From NCBI RefSeq assembly GCF_032062135.1, contig NC_092859.1:123742663-123806662 (forward strand): a stretch of 64,000 nucleotides of DNA. Direction: 5' to 3'. Every line of letters begins with the position of its first letter. Within the stretch, counting starts at the first letter, position 1. The translations under genes were made by a program, and so were the position numbers. Below, one piece after another: positions 24,826 through 35,825 of the stretch. The DNA is from Pyxicephalus adspersus (Eukaryota > Chordata > Amphibia > Anura > Pyxicephalidae). Under the pieces are notes generated by a model. It saw only the letters and a list, made by a program, of their open reading frames with translations. It was not told where the DNA came from and did not search any database.

Positions 24826-25070
24826 CTAGCGGTTTCTAGAGGTTCCTTAAACATTGTGCAATTTGTACCTCTCAGGTCAGTTTAGGTGAAACCAATAATC
24901 TGTAAGGGTGATATTCTTTCCACTGGCCAACAATACAGGAGGTATTCTTCCTACTGTCCACCACACTAATGAACTGTGAGCTGTCAATGTAGTAATTATT
25001 AAAGGGGTTCCCTAAGACCTAAAAGTTATTTCAAGGGCTTACCCCATGCTAAAAAGTATGAGAAATCCTG
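24826..25070 (-). mobile_element. hAT-type MITE, truncated copy
   Basis: This is the same family as 62186..62447 in reverse orientation. It has 'ggtttctagaggttcct', 'caggtcagtttaggtgaaac', 'ctgtaagggtgatattcttt', 'gtgagctgtcaatgtagtaa' and a right terminus 'aaagtatgagaaatcctg'. The left terminal sequence (agtgtttctcaacc) is missing. No target duplication can be assigned. Confidence 0.8.
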
Positions 25071-26104
25071 CTGTAGCCAAAAATAAGGTAAACAAATACA
25101 TTTGTATTTTAATTGTAAGGGACACTTAGTGTATGAAGTCAAGTAACTGACTGGGCAGCAAATGTCTGACTTCAGAACCGATTCCTGATTTTTTGGTCTG
25201 TCAGATTCAAAGGGAGTAAAGCAAATAGGCATCCGAATATTTTATAACTATACCTAAACGGGTATAATAATTGAATATTGCATCAGCCTCATTATGGCTG
25301 AATCTTTTATATTTTTTATTTTAATAAATAGTCAATTATCAATTATTGTTTTAAAATGGACTTCACCTAAAATTACAAAATGAAATAGAACAAATAAAAA
25401 TAAATAAAACAACATTTTTCAGTTACTTCCAACTGTTACTACTTCAACAAATACATTTTTCTTTTCAGGTCTGGGATACATAAAGGTAAAGACAATTCAT
25501 GTGTATAGAGAGTACATTTTCAATAAGCAAGATTATTTTAGCAATAATAGCGATTGCAAAGTTCCTCTAAAGAATTAGCTGAACAGGTCTGTCCAGCTGA
25601 TAAGAGCAGATCTAATTTTTCAGAATGACTATTCCATTATGCTTTAAGTGGTGTTTCTAATTTTTAAACAGCAAGATAAATTAGCTTATTTTGCTCGAAA
25701 CAGTTTGTCTGCTATTTTATTTTAATTAGTTATCTGAACTGTCAATGCAAGTATCTGTATGGTAGAAATACAGTGTGCCAGCAGAAAGTATGCCAGACTG
25801 TATTACGCAGAAAGCTTCTTTCGGTCCATGTTTCTTATGACCAGTCAACACCAGTCAGAGTTAAATTGTACCTGGCCCCACCAATTAACATGTGATTTGA
25901 AAGCATTACTATTGATTTGATTTCTTTCTTTGTATCATTTTTATGTTAGTTTTAAATAGTGTACTTTATTAAATGGTTCACTGTTCCCAATGATATCTTT
26001 TATGGGAAGTTAAAACATTTCAGTATTAGGTTAATTAGGGAAATATGTGCACTAAGTAAATAACAGTGCACACTTGTAAGGGTACATACACAAAGTAGGT
26101 GAAG
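25071..26104. other. Noncoding, nothing recognised
   Basis: AT-rich DNA between two copies of the same hAT-type MITE. No gene signal. Confidence 0.5.
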
Positions 26105-26380
26105 AAGTGTTTCTTAACCAATGTTCCTCCCAAGGTTTCTATGGGTTCCTTGAGCAATGAGCTATTTCTGACTCTCGGGTCAGTTTAGGTGACACCAATG
26201 ACCTTTTTTGGCTATCCATAAGAGTGGCATTCTTCCCATTTGCCAGCAATGTAAGAAGCATTCTTCCTTTTGATGTTAATGTACTGTGAACTGTGGATAT
26301 AGTAATTATAGATGCAGTTCCCTTAAGACCAGAAAGTTGTTTCAAGGGTTCCTCCTTGTTAAAGAGGTTGAGAAAGCCTG
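26105..26380 (-). mobile_element. hAT-type MITE, near full-length copy
   Basis: Reverse-orientation copy. The left end is AAGTGTTTCTTAACCAATG and the right end (AGGTTGAGAAAGCCTG) reads CAGGCTTTCTCAACC on the other strand. The interior matches 24826..25070 and 62186..62447 throughout. The 8-bp flanks (aggtgaag and ccctaatt) do not match, so the target duplication is lost or the borders are eroded. Confidence 0.85.
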
Positions 26381-26417
26381 CCCTAATTGAACAATCATGA
26401 TTGTCTTGGATGAAAAT

Positions 26418-26531
26418 CTAGTGCATGTACGGCAATCTTTACTGACAGATCAATAAACAACCAAGTAGGGACAACTAGTGCATGTTCTTCAATCTTTACT
26501 GACAGATTAATAAACAACCAAGTAGGGACAA
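26418..26531. repeat. 57-bp tandem duplication
   Basis: Two adjacent 57-bp units (26418..26474 and 26475..26531), each starting CTAGTGCATG and ending GTAGGGACAA, differ at only a few positions. A smaller duplication of 'cttcccctgg' follows at about 26571..26590. Confidence 0.95.
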
Positions 26532-26664
26532 CTACTGTATTTAGCTATGGAGGACAACACAGCAGGGTACCTTCCCCTGGCTTCCCCTGGCTTATGAGAC
26601 AGCATTAGGCCAACCTCGAGGCTCCTGGTGTTGGAAAGAACCTTTATGGAGGAAAGGGAATACA

Positions 26665-26665
26665 T

Positions 26666-26731
<66 letters not shown>

Positions 26732-26743
26732 GATAGAGAGAGG
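26665..26743. repeat. Compound (TA)n(GA)n microsatellite
   Basis: TA tract running directly into a GA tract of about 55 bp with a few substitutions. Confidence 0.97.
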
Positions 26744-27335
26744 CCTTGAAAGAAACCTAGGAGGAGAGGGGAAATGTTATACCTAGGACATCTATTAAAT
26801 CTATATATTTACTCTACTTGCATTTTGGCTAGAGATACACTTGTTATACAAGATATACAATGTTATACAAGCAGATCTTCTAAAACTTTTTTATGAATAT
26901 TGTATTTGGCAAAAATAGAACAATAAATGTAGATGGAAATACAGAGCATCATTCATTGTACAAGAATACAACTTCATGGTTTTTCCTCTGCTTGGTGTAA
27001 TTAATTCCCCAAACCGAACATCTGAGTACAAAACGAGACTACAGTACAATAAAAAGAGCTAAACAACATGAGATTGTATCATAAATCTTAAATATTGGAC
27101 TCTCAGACAAATAAAACTGTAATAATAAACCAACCAAGTAAGAAGTTGATTTTTTTTATATAATTACATCTATAAAAAGAAGAAAAGTAGATGCAGCCAT
27201 AACCTTGATATTCAACACTTTCTGTTAATAAAAAAAAAATATACATATAGAACAAAATAAACTGCCAGGAAATGTATAATCTATTGAGGACGTTTTAGTA
27301 TATGCAAGTAAGCAGATCTTACTGCTTTTATCTCC
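26744..27335. other. Noncoding, nothing recognised
   Basis: AT-rich sequence without frames or repeat ends. Confidence 0.5.
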
Positions 27336-27595
27336 ATTTCAGCAATCTTCATCCTGGCATTGTGTTTGGTAATGTTAGACTGTGACACTTTCCCTTCAGC
27401 CAGAAAAGAACACTTAATTACAAGGCAGATATATAATAAAGCTCTGTGCATCCGTGCTGAGTGTTTTCTGCTACTTCCTGAGATGTGTCAATTACTGCAA
27501 CGCCATGGCCATGCTGGTCGCCCAATGTCAATCAGCTTCTGTTCTTTGGCAGCTATCAACAAACAACATGATTGCTGAAGTTAAAATTGTAAATT
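27336..27595. other. Candidate conserved noncoding block or exon
   Basis: The composition is balanced and repeat-free. A good splice acceptor (tttatctccatttcag, ending at about 27342) is followed on the plus strand by about 78 open codons to TGA 27576..27578. The first residues are hydrophobic (I-F-I-L-A-L-C-L-V-M-L) and several Cys follow. Against an exon: the peptide resembles no family I know. In addition, the segment 'caacgccatggccatgctgg' through 'agctatcaacaaacaacatg' has the feel of a regulatory element, including a forkhead-like TGTTTGTTGAT on the minus strand. Either reading is unproven. Confidence 0.35.
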
Positions 27596-28178
27596 ACTCA
27601 GTTGTTAGATAAAACTGAACATCAGGTGCTGCAAACAGAGAAAGAAGATGGACTGATGTGAAATCATTTTAAAGAGAGGGATCTTTCCCCATTGATTATG
27701 ACACTGCATCACGTAGTCATCAGTGACAAGTCTTCTACACCATCCAAATACTTGAGACGCAGACCATGCAATTTAGAAATTTAGCTAGCCAAATATAAAA
27801 ATGTCATATTGCTTGGCAATAAGGGTGCAAATTTCAAGTACTGCTGGCTCCATTTACTATTTCAATATTTTTTAAGGGCGTGCAATAAAATAAACTCTGT
27901 GCCTGTATAGAAAACATTTAAAAATAGAGGTGAGATACTATGGAAGCTTCTGTTATTCCATCATTGTTATACAGTTTGAATCTCAGCCAGGACAATATCT
28001 GCATGAAGTTTCAATTTAAAAACATACTGTTAGGTAAATTTTTAAGACAAAAAATTGGCATTAAACTGTGCTATGGATTTATAACTATGAAGAAAATATT
28101 TAACAGATGTTGTTTCTTCAATGTAACATGGATGGCGGACATGTAGGTATTACACTCTACTACTACACACTATTTATT
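27596..28178. other. Noncoding, nothing recognised
   Basis: AT-rich sequence. The plus frame at 27940..28146 (68 codons) is unsupported. Confidence 0.5.
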
Positions 28179-28308
28179 AGGCTCTATTTACAAAACAGGG
28201 AATCTAAATCCCTCAAATATTCTCTGGTGGGGACACTTGGACCTGGAAGATTCCCCCCTGATCATTTTTGAGGGAATATTGGACTGACTTCCTTATAAAT
28301 AGAGCCCT
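28179..28308. mobile_element. 130-bp MITE with GGCTCTATTTA ends
   Basis: AGGCTCTATTTACAAAACAG at the left pairs with TTCCTTATAAATAGAGCCCT at the right. A second pair of inner arms (ATCCCTCAAATATTC and GAGGGAATATT) lies inside. Left flank TTA and right flank CTA/TAA hint at a 3-bp target duplication, but the border is off by one base. The type is common in frogs by my recollection. Confidence 0.7.
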
Positions 28309-28895
28309 AAATGTATCTTAAAATGGCTCAACGAATCATCCTAAACCATGTGTGCTAATAAAGAGCATGGATTTCTAAGCAATGCTGATGAATCACATAT
28401 AGTTGAGAACCTACTAGCTATCACTTCCTAGACTTGCCAATTTATACATTTATTCTGATAAAAAAGACAGTTCACAGACACGGTGTGTTTAATGGAGTTT
28501 GATTTATTGCAGAAGACCTATGCTGGCTTATTAGTATGCTAGCAGAACCCTATCCCATGGGGTTGTAAGGTCACAAAACATCAGTGACAACAATGAAGGG
28601 ATAATAAAGAAGCTGACATGGAGATCTTTAGCTACTGAATGTATTTGCAATTCAATTGTAAAAGGACTACATATATTCCTAATGACTATTGTGAAACAGT
28701 CATTTAAGACTATAGTTTGTCTTTTTAGTACTTCATTCATGCTGACAAACTGCATTGACCATTACAGGTAGAAAAATAGAAAGGGGTATTTAACCCTGTT
28801 TTGTTACCAGGGGTCAGCTAATTTTGACCACCTAAGATGGCGTAACAAGTTTTTATTTACTGCACTTATTGATTTCACAATATGGATTTAGCTAC
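28309..28895. other. Noncoding, nothing recognised
   Basis: Unsupported minus frame at 28531..28755. 'caggggtcagctaattttga' at about 28808 vaguely resembles a hAT end, but no partner end was found. Confidence 0.45.
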
Positions 28896-29218
28896 TTAAC
28901 CACCTGAGCGTTACACTGAGGTCTAGATTTCTGTACCAAAAGTGATCCACTGTTTTTCATGAAAATTTTTTTTAAATGGTAGACCTGTAACTTACAGAAA
29001 TATGTACGAACAAGGGTTCTAGTAGATATTATGAATATAAAAAATGTTTGAAACACACAATCATGTAAAAAAAAATACTTTTAATAAAATTAAAGGAAAT
29101 TAGGCGAAGATCAGCAAAGGTAAGATAAGACACAGTGTTACACACTAGCCATCCAGGGAATACCTGGCAATTTTTAAAACTTTGATTCTGTATTTATTGG
29201 GGGTTTGTTTTGAATTAT

Positions 29219-29665
29219 TTTGTATTTGATTGGATACGGGAGTTTGTATCCAATCCAATACAAAATAAGAATTTGAATTTGCAAGTTATTTACTTTTATT
29301 TTATTTTTTTTTATTTTTTGTATTGGATTTGATACGCAAGTTTGTATCCAATCAAATACAAAATATAAATTTGAATTTCCAAGTTATTTACTTTTATTTT
29401 ATTTTTTTTTATTTTTTGTATTGGATTTGATACGCAAGTTTGTATCCAATCAAATACAAAATATAAATTTGAATTTCCAAGTTATTTACTTTTATTTTAT
29501 TTTATTTATTTTTTTTGTATTGGATTGGATACAGGAGTTTGTATTCAATCCAATACAAAATGACAGTTTGAATTTACCAATTATATACTTTGTAATTATT
29601 TGAATCATTTTGTATTGGATTGGATACAGGAGTTTGTATTGAATCCAATACAAAATGAATGAATG
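29219..29665. repeat. Five ~98-bp tandem units, each a palindrome plus AT spacer
   Basis: Units start at about 29221, 29319, 29417, 29516 and 29611 (spacing 95-99 bp). Each begins with TGTATTGGATTNGATAC and its near complement GTATCCAATCNAATACA around a short loop, followed by 'aatttgaatttccaagttat' and a T-rich spacer. Units 2 and 3 are almost identical, so amplification was recent relative to the outer units. Confidence 0.93.
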
Positions 29666-29806
29666 AGTTTCTATTTGAATTTCCCGCACACGCGCCGGGG
29701 TCATCACGCACGCACAAGAAGCCGGCCGGCTGTTTTTTTCCTCCGCCGGACGGCTTCTTGTTTCAGAGATCACCCGGCGCTGGAACGAGAACGACGCTGG
29801 ATGATC

Positions 29807-29900
29807 AGCGGGAGCAGGTAAGAAACCAGCCGGCATCTTGTGTTCCGCCTGCCGGCCAGCGGAGCACAAGATGCCGGCCGGCTTCTTACCTGGTCCCGCT
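29807..29900. repeat. GC-rich long palindrome
   Basis: Left arm (agcgggagcaggtaagaaac to about 29852) is complementary with few mismatches to the right arm ending in 'cttcttacctggtcccgct' at 29900, with almost no loop. The arms are about 46 bp and contain CCGGCATCTTGTG and its complement. The sequence can extrude a cruciform or form a strong RNA hairpin. Confidence 0.9.
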
Positions 29901-30004
29901 GGTATACGAGAAGGCACCCGACGCTGGAAACGGAGACCGACGGACGACGATTGACGGAGAACGACGCTGGAACACGAACCCGACGCTGGATGAGCACAGG
30001 GGGA

Positions 30005-30076
30005 CCGAGATTTTCCCTACATTAAAATCCCCACTTACCTGGGTAAGTGGGGATTTTAATGTACGGAAAATCTCGG
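30005..30076. repeat. 35-bp-arm hairpin
   Basis: Arms 30005..30039 and 30042..30076 are complementary except for one mismatch (C-C at positions 30017 and 30064), separated by only two bases. The arm starts CCGAGATTTTCC and ends CCCCACTTACC. Confidence 0.95.
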
Positions 30077-30526
30077 GCTTAACGAAAAGAGCAACTTTTT
30101 TGAGCCCGTAAGAAGGTCGGGCTTAACGGCAAGGAGGTTAATACCTCATGTCCAGAAAGCAGAAGGTTTTATCGAATCCAAATGTAGTAATGTTTATTCT
30201 TAAATACCCAAAGATAATAGTGAAATATTTGCCAAAAAATAAAATTTAAATAAAATCATTATTAGCACTCAGAGGCACAGTATATCTTCCAAAATTGCAA
30301 TTTACCTTTAAACATTGAACAGTATGAAGTTAATAAGTAACAAATACATCCATTAATAAAAAGTGTTTTCCTAGCAATGAAAAATAAAGCTATATAAAAT
30401 TACAAATAAGCGAGTTAGACTAAAAACAATGACTAATTTGCATACTAATATTAAATTGATATAATGCCCCTGGGCAATCCTTCCTAAATTTGTAAAGTGC
30501 ACAAGGATAGAGTAATACTGATTTTA

Positions 30527-30606
30527 TGGATGTGATTTATTGAAGCTCTCCACAGCTGAAGAGGATACAGTTTCATCATTGATGCTCCGTGATCCAGCAA
30601 ACCTGA
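30527..30606 (+). mobile_element. GGGCCTGATTTATTAAAG MITE, left half only
   Basis: Left arm only: 'tgtgatttattgaagctctc', 'gaggatacagtttcatcat' and 'gtgatccagcaaacctg'. The similarity stops at about 30606 and is followed by unrelated, less AT-rich DNA. Confidence 0.75.
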
Positions 30607-33600
30607 TGATGTGATGTCCCGGGGGCAACTGAGTGTTGGGATGGCACAATTCGCCTCCCAAGGCTCAGTGGGGGGTTGCTATAGGTGATAGGGGGATTAG
30701 TGTCTGGTAGGCATTGTCGCTGAACTAGGCCTCAACTGCACATTGGAGGATCTCCATGAACAAGTCTGATAACCTAAACACAAATAGTCACAAATATTAT
30801 ATAAAAGGAACTGACACCAGTGTTTAAGGACTCTTGAAATGTGTCTGCAGGCCATATATCACTGGATACAAAAAGTATAATGCAATAAATGCATTTTTTG
30901 TTAGTATTGAAAGGATCAAATATGATCTTTTTTCAAATAAAAGCGTAACATGGTTTCAGTAATTTTGTTTCAAAGCAACCATCACTCATTTACAATGTAC
31001 ACTATATGTTTTTTTTCTAAATAAGGGAAGTTTTGCTTCATGTTTATGTGTGATTTCAAATGCAAATTGTGAATTTTTAACACATTTTTGTGCAGATTTA
31101 GAAATTTGCCTGAGGGCATAGATATTATGCAGTCCTGTAGTGTATATTATTTACTTCAGGTGCGCATAATTTATAATGCTAACTGTGTGATTTGTTTGCA
31201 AATCATGCTTAGAAATTTGGTAGCTGCACTTCTTTTTTTAAGATGTTTCTTCATACATGCCATTGGTGTTACTAACTGGTTTCCATTTGTTCCCAGCCAT
31301 GTGTTGCACCCCAAGATTGTTTATAGATATTTATAGATATATGTGTATATGGGTGTATATATGTGGGAATGTTTGTGATCTGTTTCTCTTTGTCAAGCCA
31401 CTAAGAGTTTCCAAGGATTTCACACAAGGGACAACAGACAAACCGACCATAAAACAGATGCCAGTAAACAAGATCTAGTTCCCATAACAAATTGGTTACC
31501 AGTAGGGCCCTTAGGGGGTAATAAACCAACAAAGCCTGAGTCAGCAGGAGATAGATGAAATGGACAGGTGGGTTGGGGTATGGCTCATTGTGGCGTCAAC
31601 CAATAGTCATCTTACAGATCACACCCAGTAACCAATCTAAGAGTCCCAATGATACCTAATGGGAATGAACTATAGGAAAATGGGAACTGAGAGAATGGAG
31701 TTCTCTTCTCCTCTCTTCTCTTCTCCTGATGGTCCCTCTTCTGAGGTAAGCTCTTATGGGGATCTCTTCTGAAGAAAGCAGGCCCATGAGGTATCCATTA
31801 ACATCTTAGCAGGTAGCTATAAGATATTCCCGATTGCATTCCTATTGGTGTCTATATTATTATTGCATTGTTTTGCTATTTTGTAATTACTTTATTATGT
31901 ACTAACCATTATTAGATTACTATAGGGGTTTACCTACTAACAACATTATTTTCATTTACTGTATACTTTATTGATTGACCTATATTAACCAATATTGCTG
32001 TGCATTTTATGTTTCAACTTGTTTCTTAATTAAATAGTTTGAATGACTAGCTTTTAGTTGTGCATGAACCTTCATTTATTGAATATATATGTGCATTATT
32101 GTGGTGATATAATATCCATATTTATGCAGATAATGTTCATAATAAACAATTGTGTATTTCTTTTTTTTCTCTTGAGTTTCCCAATCTCATATTGCAATGT
32201 AAGATTACCATATAATTGATCATAGTTTGGTGAATTTGGTGTCAATGTCAATTTACCTCCATCATTATCATCTTTATACCTTATCTTCTGACTGGAAGCT
32301 ACTAGAAACACAGAAATATATTTAGATTTCTTCCTGGGTTATAAGTATCAGTGGTTTATTAGTGGCCCACTTTCCACAGCAGTAATCAGTTTTACATCAA
32401 ACTTTTAGAAAATTTAGATGTATTCTACTGTGCCCAGAGTATACACTAATGTATATACTGCATTTATGTTTATTTCTAAAGGACCAATACTAATTTTGGA
32501 TCATTGTGTTAGAGAACACATATTTACTAAAGTGTATCTAAACCAAAAAATTAAAGCTGAACAGTGGGGTACTCTAGTAAGTGTTTCTCATCCAGGATTT
32601 TCAAGGTATAAAACTAATTTTGTCTTGGGGAACCTAATAATGACCAATACTTACTTGGGGGTAGCCCTTGGCATCATCACAAACTTTTAAGGAGCAACAG
32701 CAGCTGCTTTTTTTGTATTGCACACCTACACACATGTACCAGGGACAACAACACAACTAGAGAAATGAAGCATCTTGAAGATACCAATGGGAGTAGGGGA
32801 ATATAATACTTCTGCCTTCATTTACCTTGTTCCTGGTAATCCTACCAGCATATTTACCCAGGTCAGCTAAGGCACTGTAACACTTTCCTACGCACTTTCA
32901 AGTTGGATTACAAGTAGCCATGTCATCGCAATTTACACTGCCATATTCTGCCATAGTCACTGCAGGAAATCAGATGGTTAGCTTTAACTGATGTGTGCAC
33001 ACCTTCATAGAAGTAAAAGAGTTTACATCCTGTGCATAAAGCAGGGAGACAAGACAGGAAGAAAGTAAGGACAGAAGTGTATTTGATTTATTAATGTTCA
33101 TTGTGGATACTTTTATCTGATTTTACCTATAAATGTAAAGTGTAGATCAGTGCCTAATAAGAATGCCTCATTGACTAACTCTTTTGTATATATATTATAT
33201 AGTCCAAGACATTGTTGGAAGATACCTACTGGCAAAACATGATTGTTGGCTGAAGGTTGCTAGAACAGGAAATGGTAAGAGACAGTAAAAGGGATGCAGA
33301 GACTTTTATCTTTAAATCCCAACTTTACTCAGAACCCACTGAACCAACTAGTAAACTCCTATTCCTTCACTGCTTCCTGCCATGGTACTGATCAGAGGTA
33401 CACAAACTGCTTCAGGAAGTGAGATTAGTTGTTGTACACAGTTTTGCTTTTCTGTTTGCCAACAAATTCTTCTAAGCAAGGCACATTTTAAAAAGCTGAG
33501 ACATAGATAACATGTACAAAGACACCTAAGGGATAATATGCATATAGCATTTTTCTTCCTTCTGACTTGACGCAGTCATTGTCAAATGCTCATGCATTTA

Positions 33601-34039
33601 TGCATACTGAATGTGACACCAAAGTAAATTTTTAAATTACCCAGCCTAGATAAAAATATCTTTTTATTGACAAATTATAATTAGTTTTCCCCAGAGCCAA
33701 CATTATATTTAACAGCGGTTTACAAACATTTTATTTGTCATTAGAATACATTTCAAGTCAGGTAGCACATGACACAATAACAATGTCTAAAACATACTTC
33801 TTCTTAAGATAGTAGTCCCCATGTTGACATTTCCGCATGTAAAGAACATAAGTCAATTGTGCTGCCTATTTTTGGACCGTCATTTTGGATGGCTATGTGG
33901 CTAAGAATGGCTAAGGTTTTGTTCTGTCTTTGGTGTGCTGGCCACCCTGGTTGGTGTTGGTTATGCTGAGAGAAGAGGAGTGTTGAAATATGTGGAACCT
34001 AATAAATCTTTGTAACAGTATGACTTTGTATTTGGAATA
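30607..34039. other. Noncoding; possible old retroelement texture at 31.5-31.85 kb
   Basis: 30607..30770 is less AT-rich and unrecognised. 31480..31850 is also less AT-rich, with a pyrimidine run (ttctcttctcctctcttctc at 31702) and several TGGG/CCCA words. It might be an old long-terminal-repeat remnant, but no paired repeat or primer site was found. Frames up to 90 codons (32418..32690) have no recognisable features. Confidence 0.45.
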
Positions 34040-34290
34040 TCATCTGAATTTTCCCTGAGCCTTGTTAAATTTTTCAAGTGAACAAAGTGAAACTCTGCTG
34101 ACTTCAACCATCTAATCACATGCAAGGGAAAAAAAATCACATTTTCTAAAGATAATTCTTGCATGGGAATGGGTATTCTTTGGAAAGTTATTTTTCATAC
34201 TTTTACTAGGTGAAAGTTATCTTTCATAGTGATAGTTCACTTAGCTAAGTGAACAATCTAAAACTACTTTAGTAAATCAACACCAACCCT
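34040..34290. mobile_element. Degenerate frog MITE
   Basis: The segment keeps 'aactctgctgacttcaacca', 'aatcacatgcaaggga', 'gggtattctttggaaagtta', 'agtgaacaatcta' and a right end 'tttagtaaatcaacacc'. These match in order a very abundant ranoid MITE as I remember it. A perfect 20-bp palindrome GTTCACTTAGCTAAGTGAAC lies at 34235..34254. The left terminus is not identifiable. A related scrap ('gcacatgattggatgattta') is at about 35587..35606. Confidence 0.55.
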
Positions 34291-34853
34291 TTCAGTTGTC
34301 TGTTTTCAGACTTTTAAATAAAACCGACTCCTATCCTTCTAATTTTAAAGGTCAACTTTGAAAAAATAAATCATTTATACCCCTTTTTTTCTACAAAGTT
34401 TTACTCTCTTTACAGTAAAACATAAACTTATCACTACATAGGAATAGACTCTTTATCTAGAGGCCACCTTTGAATCTGCTCCATCATTTGTTTCCTATGA
34501 AATGATAACCATCTGTTGCATCTATCTTCACTTATTAAACAACTAAAATAACTATTTATGCACCAACCATTTTACAGAAAGGTAATTTATTGCTAATGTG
34601 TCTTCCAGGCCTTAAACTGGCAGAATTCAGTAACTTCCAAACTTCTATTTACCACCAAGTATTTCAATAAAGAACCTTTTCTTTTTAATTTCTACACCAC
34701 CTTTCTATTTCTACAGAGAAAATGGCAGTGTATTAAAAATAAAAGTGTATACAAAAGTCTTTTTACATTACTCCACCTACATATCTTTAATGTGTTACAC
34801 TAAAATGTCCCCTCAGCTTTGCAGTTGGGCAAATATTTGTGCTTGATTTATTT
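34291..34853. other. Noncoding, nothing recognised
   Basis: AT-rich sequence, no frames of note. Confidence 0.5.
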
Positions 34854-35049
34854 GGGCCTGATTTATTAAAACTCAAGATAAACTTTCATCAGTAAAGCTG
34901 AGTGATCCAGCAAACCTGGAATTATTTTCTTTCTATGTGCTAGCAAATGTTTTGAATCCTGGACCAGATCCATTCCAGGTTTGCTGGATCACCCAGCTTC
35001 ACCGATGAAAGTGTATACTAGCCTTGGAGAGCTTTAATAAATCAGGCCC
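34854..35049. mobile_element. GGGCCTGATTTATTAAAG foldback MITE, copy 7
   Basis: A 196-bp member with a short internal deletion in the left arm (the 'ctctccaaggctggagagga' part is reduced). The right arm is nearly consensus: 'ccaggtttgctggatcaccc', 'cttcaccgatgaaagtgta' and GCTTTAATAAATCAGGCCC. Flanks TTT and TTG agree at two of three bases. Confidence 0.92.
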
Positions 35050-35825
35050 TTGTGTCAGTTAAGAACTTTAAACCAAATATATCCACAGATCTCTTGTATT
35101 ATTGAATAGGAAAGATCAAGTGTTTCTTTAGAATCTCTAAATTTCTAAAAAAAAATTAATTTCTAGAAAATTCAGTTAATTTACATGTGGTTTAGTTTAT
35201 TTGTATCCCAATACTTTATTATCAATTGGTTGTATTTCTTTAAATGTAAAGTTTCAATTACAACATCTTATTCCCAAACATTTCATTTATTACTTTCATT
35301 TACAACCCTTCATTCAAATGTGGCTTTATAAAACACAAATATTAACATGTTTAAGTATTGGCTGTACAATAAAAAGTTCTAAAAAAGTTTGCAGGGTCCA
35401 CGCCTAATATTAACTATGTACAGCAAACTCTCCACATATATTTTCACTGCATAGTTGATTTGGATTTACAATACTTATATTATTTACAAGTTGATTTACA
35501 TAGTTGATTTACAATACTTAAGTTATTTTAGCAATCTCTATTCACCAATTTGTAGTAATGTCAGCCTCCTGTGCCCAGTTTTTGTGTGCACATGATTGGA
35601 TGATTTAATGATTAACTTGTACCCTGTTTTAAATATTACAAAATATAACAAAACTATAAAATAAAAAATGATTTTTCTCTACCACTTAAATTAATGTGAT
35701 TACTGTAGCGTGGATTTGTATAGGCTATTCATTTACACGCAAGACAGTGAGGTCAGGAGTTGTGCGCTGCTCTACGTAGTGAATAAGCAAAAAAAATATT
35801 TTTCTACTTACACATGTATTTCCTT
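35050..35825. other. Noncoding; small local duplication at 35449-35530
   Basis: 'catagttgattt' plus 'acaatactta' plus 'ttattt' occur twice in tandem at 35449..35530. A MITE scrap lies at about 35587..35606. Nothing else was recognised. Confidence 0.5.

Larger units (their letters stand above)
28896..30141. mobile_element. 1.25-kb TTAA-flanked composite nonautonomous element
   Basis: TTAA at 28896..28899 is followed by CCACCTGAGCGTTA. At the other end CGGCAAGGAGG is followed by TTAA (30138..30141). In inverted orientation the termini read CC-A/T-CCT...CGTTA, so they are imperfect inverted repeats of about 14 bp at duplicated TTAA, as in piggyBac-type insertions. No transposase frame exists. 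The interior is modular: an AT-rich left part; five ~98-bp tandem units (29219..29665); then a GC-rich right part with nested palindromes (29807..29900 and 30005..30076) and several GACGCTGGA repeats. The open frames in the GC-rich part on both strands come from the palindromes. The sharp change in composition suggests assembly from different sources. Confidence 0.7.

Noticed and set aside
29219..29665. Regular ~98-bp repeats with palindromes, superficially like a CRISPR array
   Set aside because: Units are direct tandem copies with conserved 'spacers', in a vertebrate-type genome and inside a transposon. No unique spacers and no cas genes.
29659..30111. 150-codon GC-rich frame, with overlapping minus frames at 29492..29917 and 29770..29997
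   Set aside because: The frames on both strands mirror each other because the DNA is palindromic. Composition is Pro/Arg/Ala-rich from GC bias, and it lies inside a nonautonomous element.
31480..31850. Possible old long terminal repeat
   Set aside because: No second copy, no TG...CA ends with a flanking duplication, and no adjacent retroviral frames were found.
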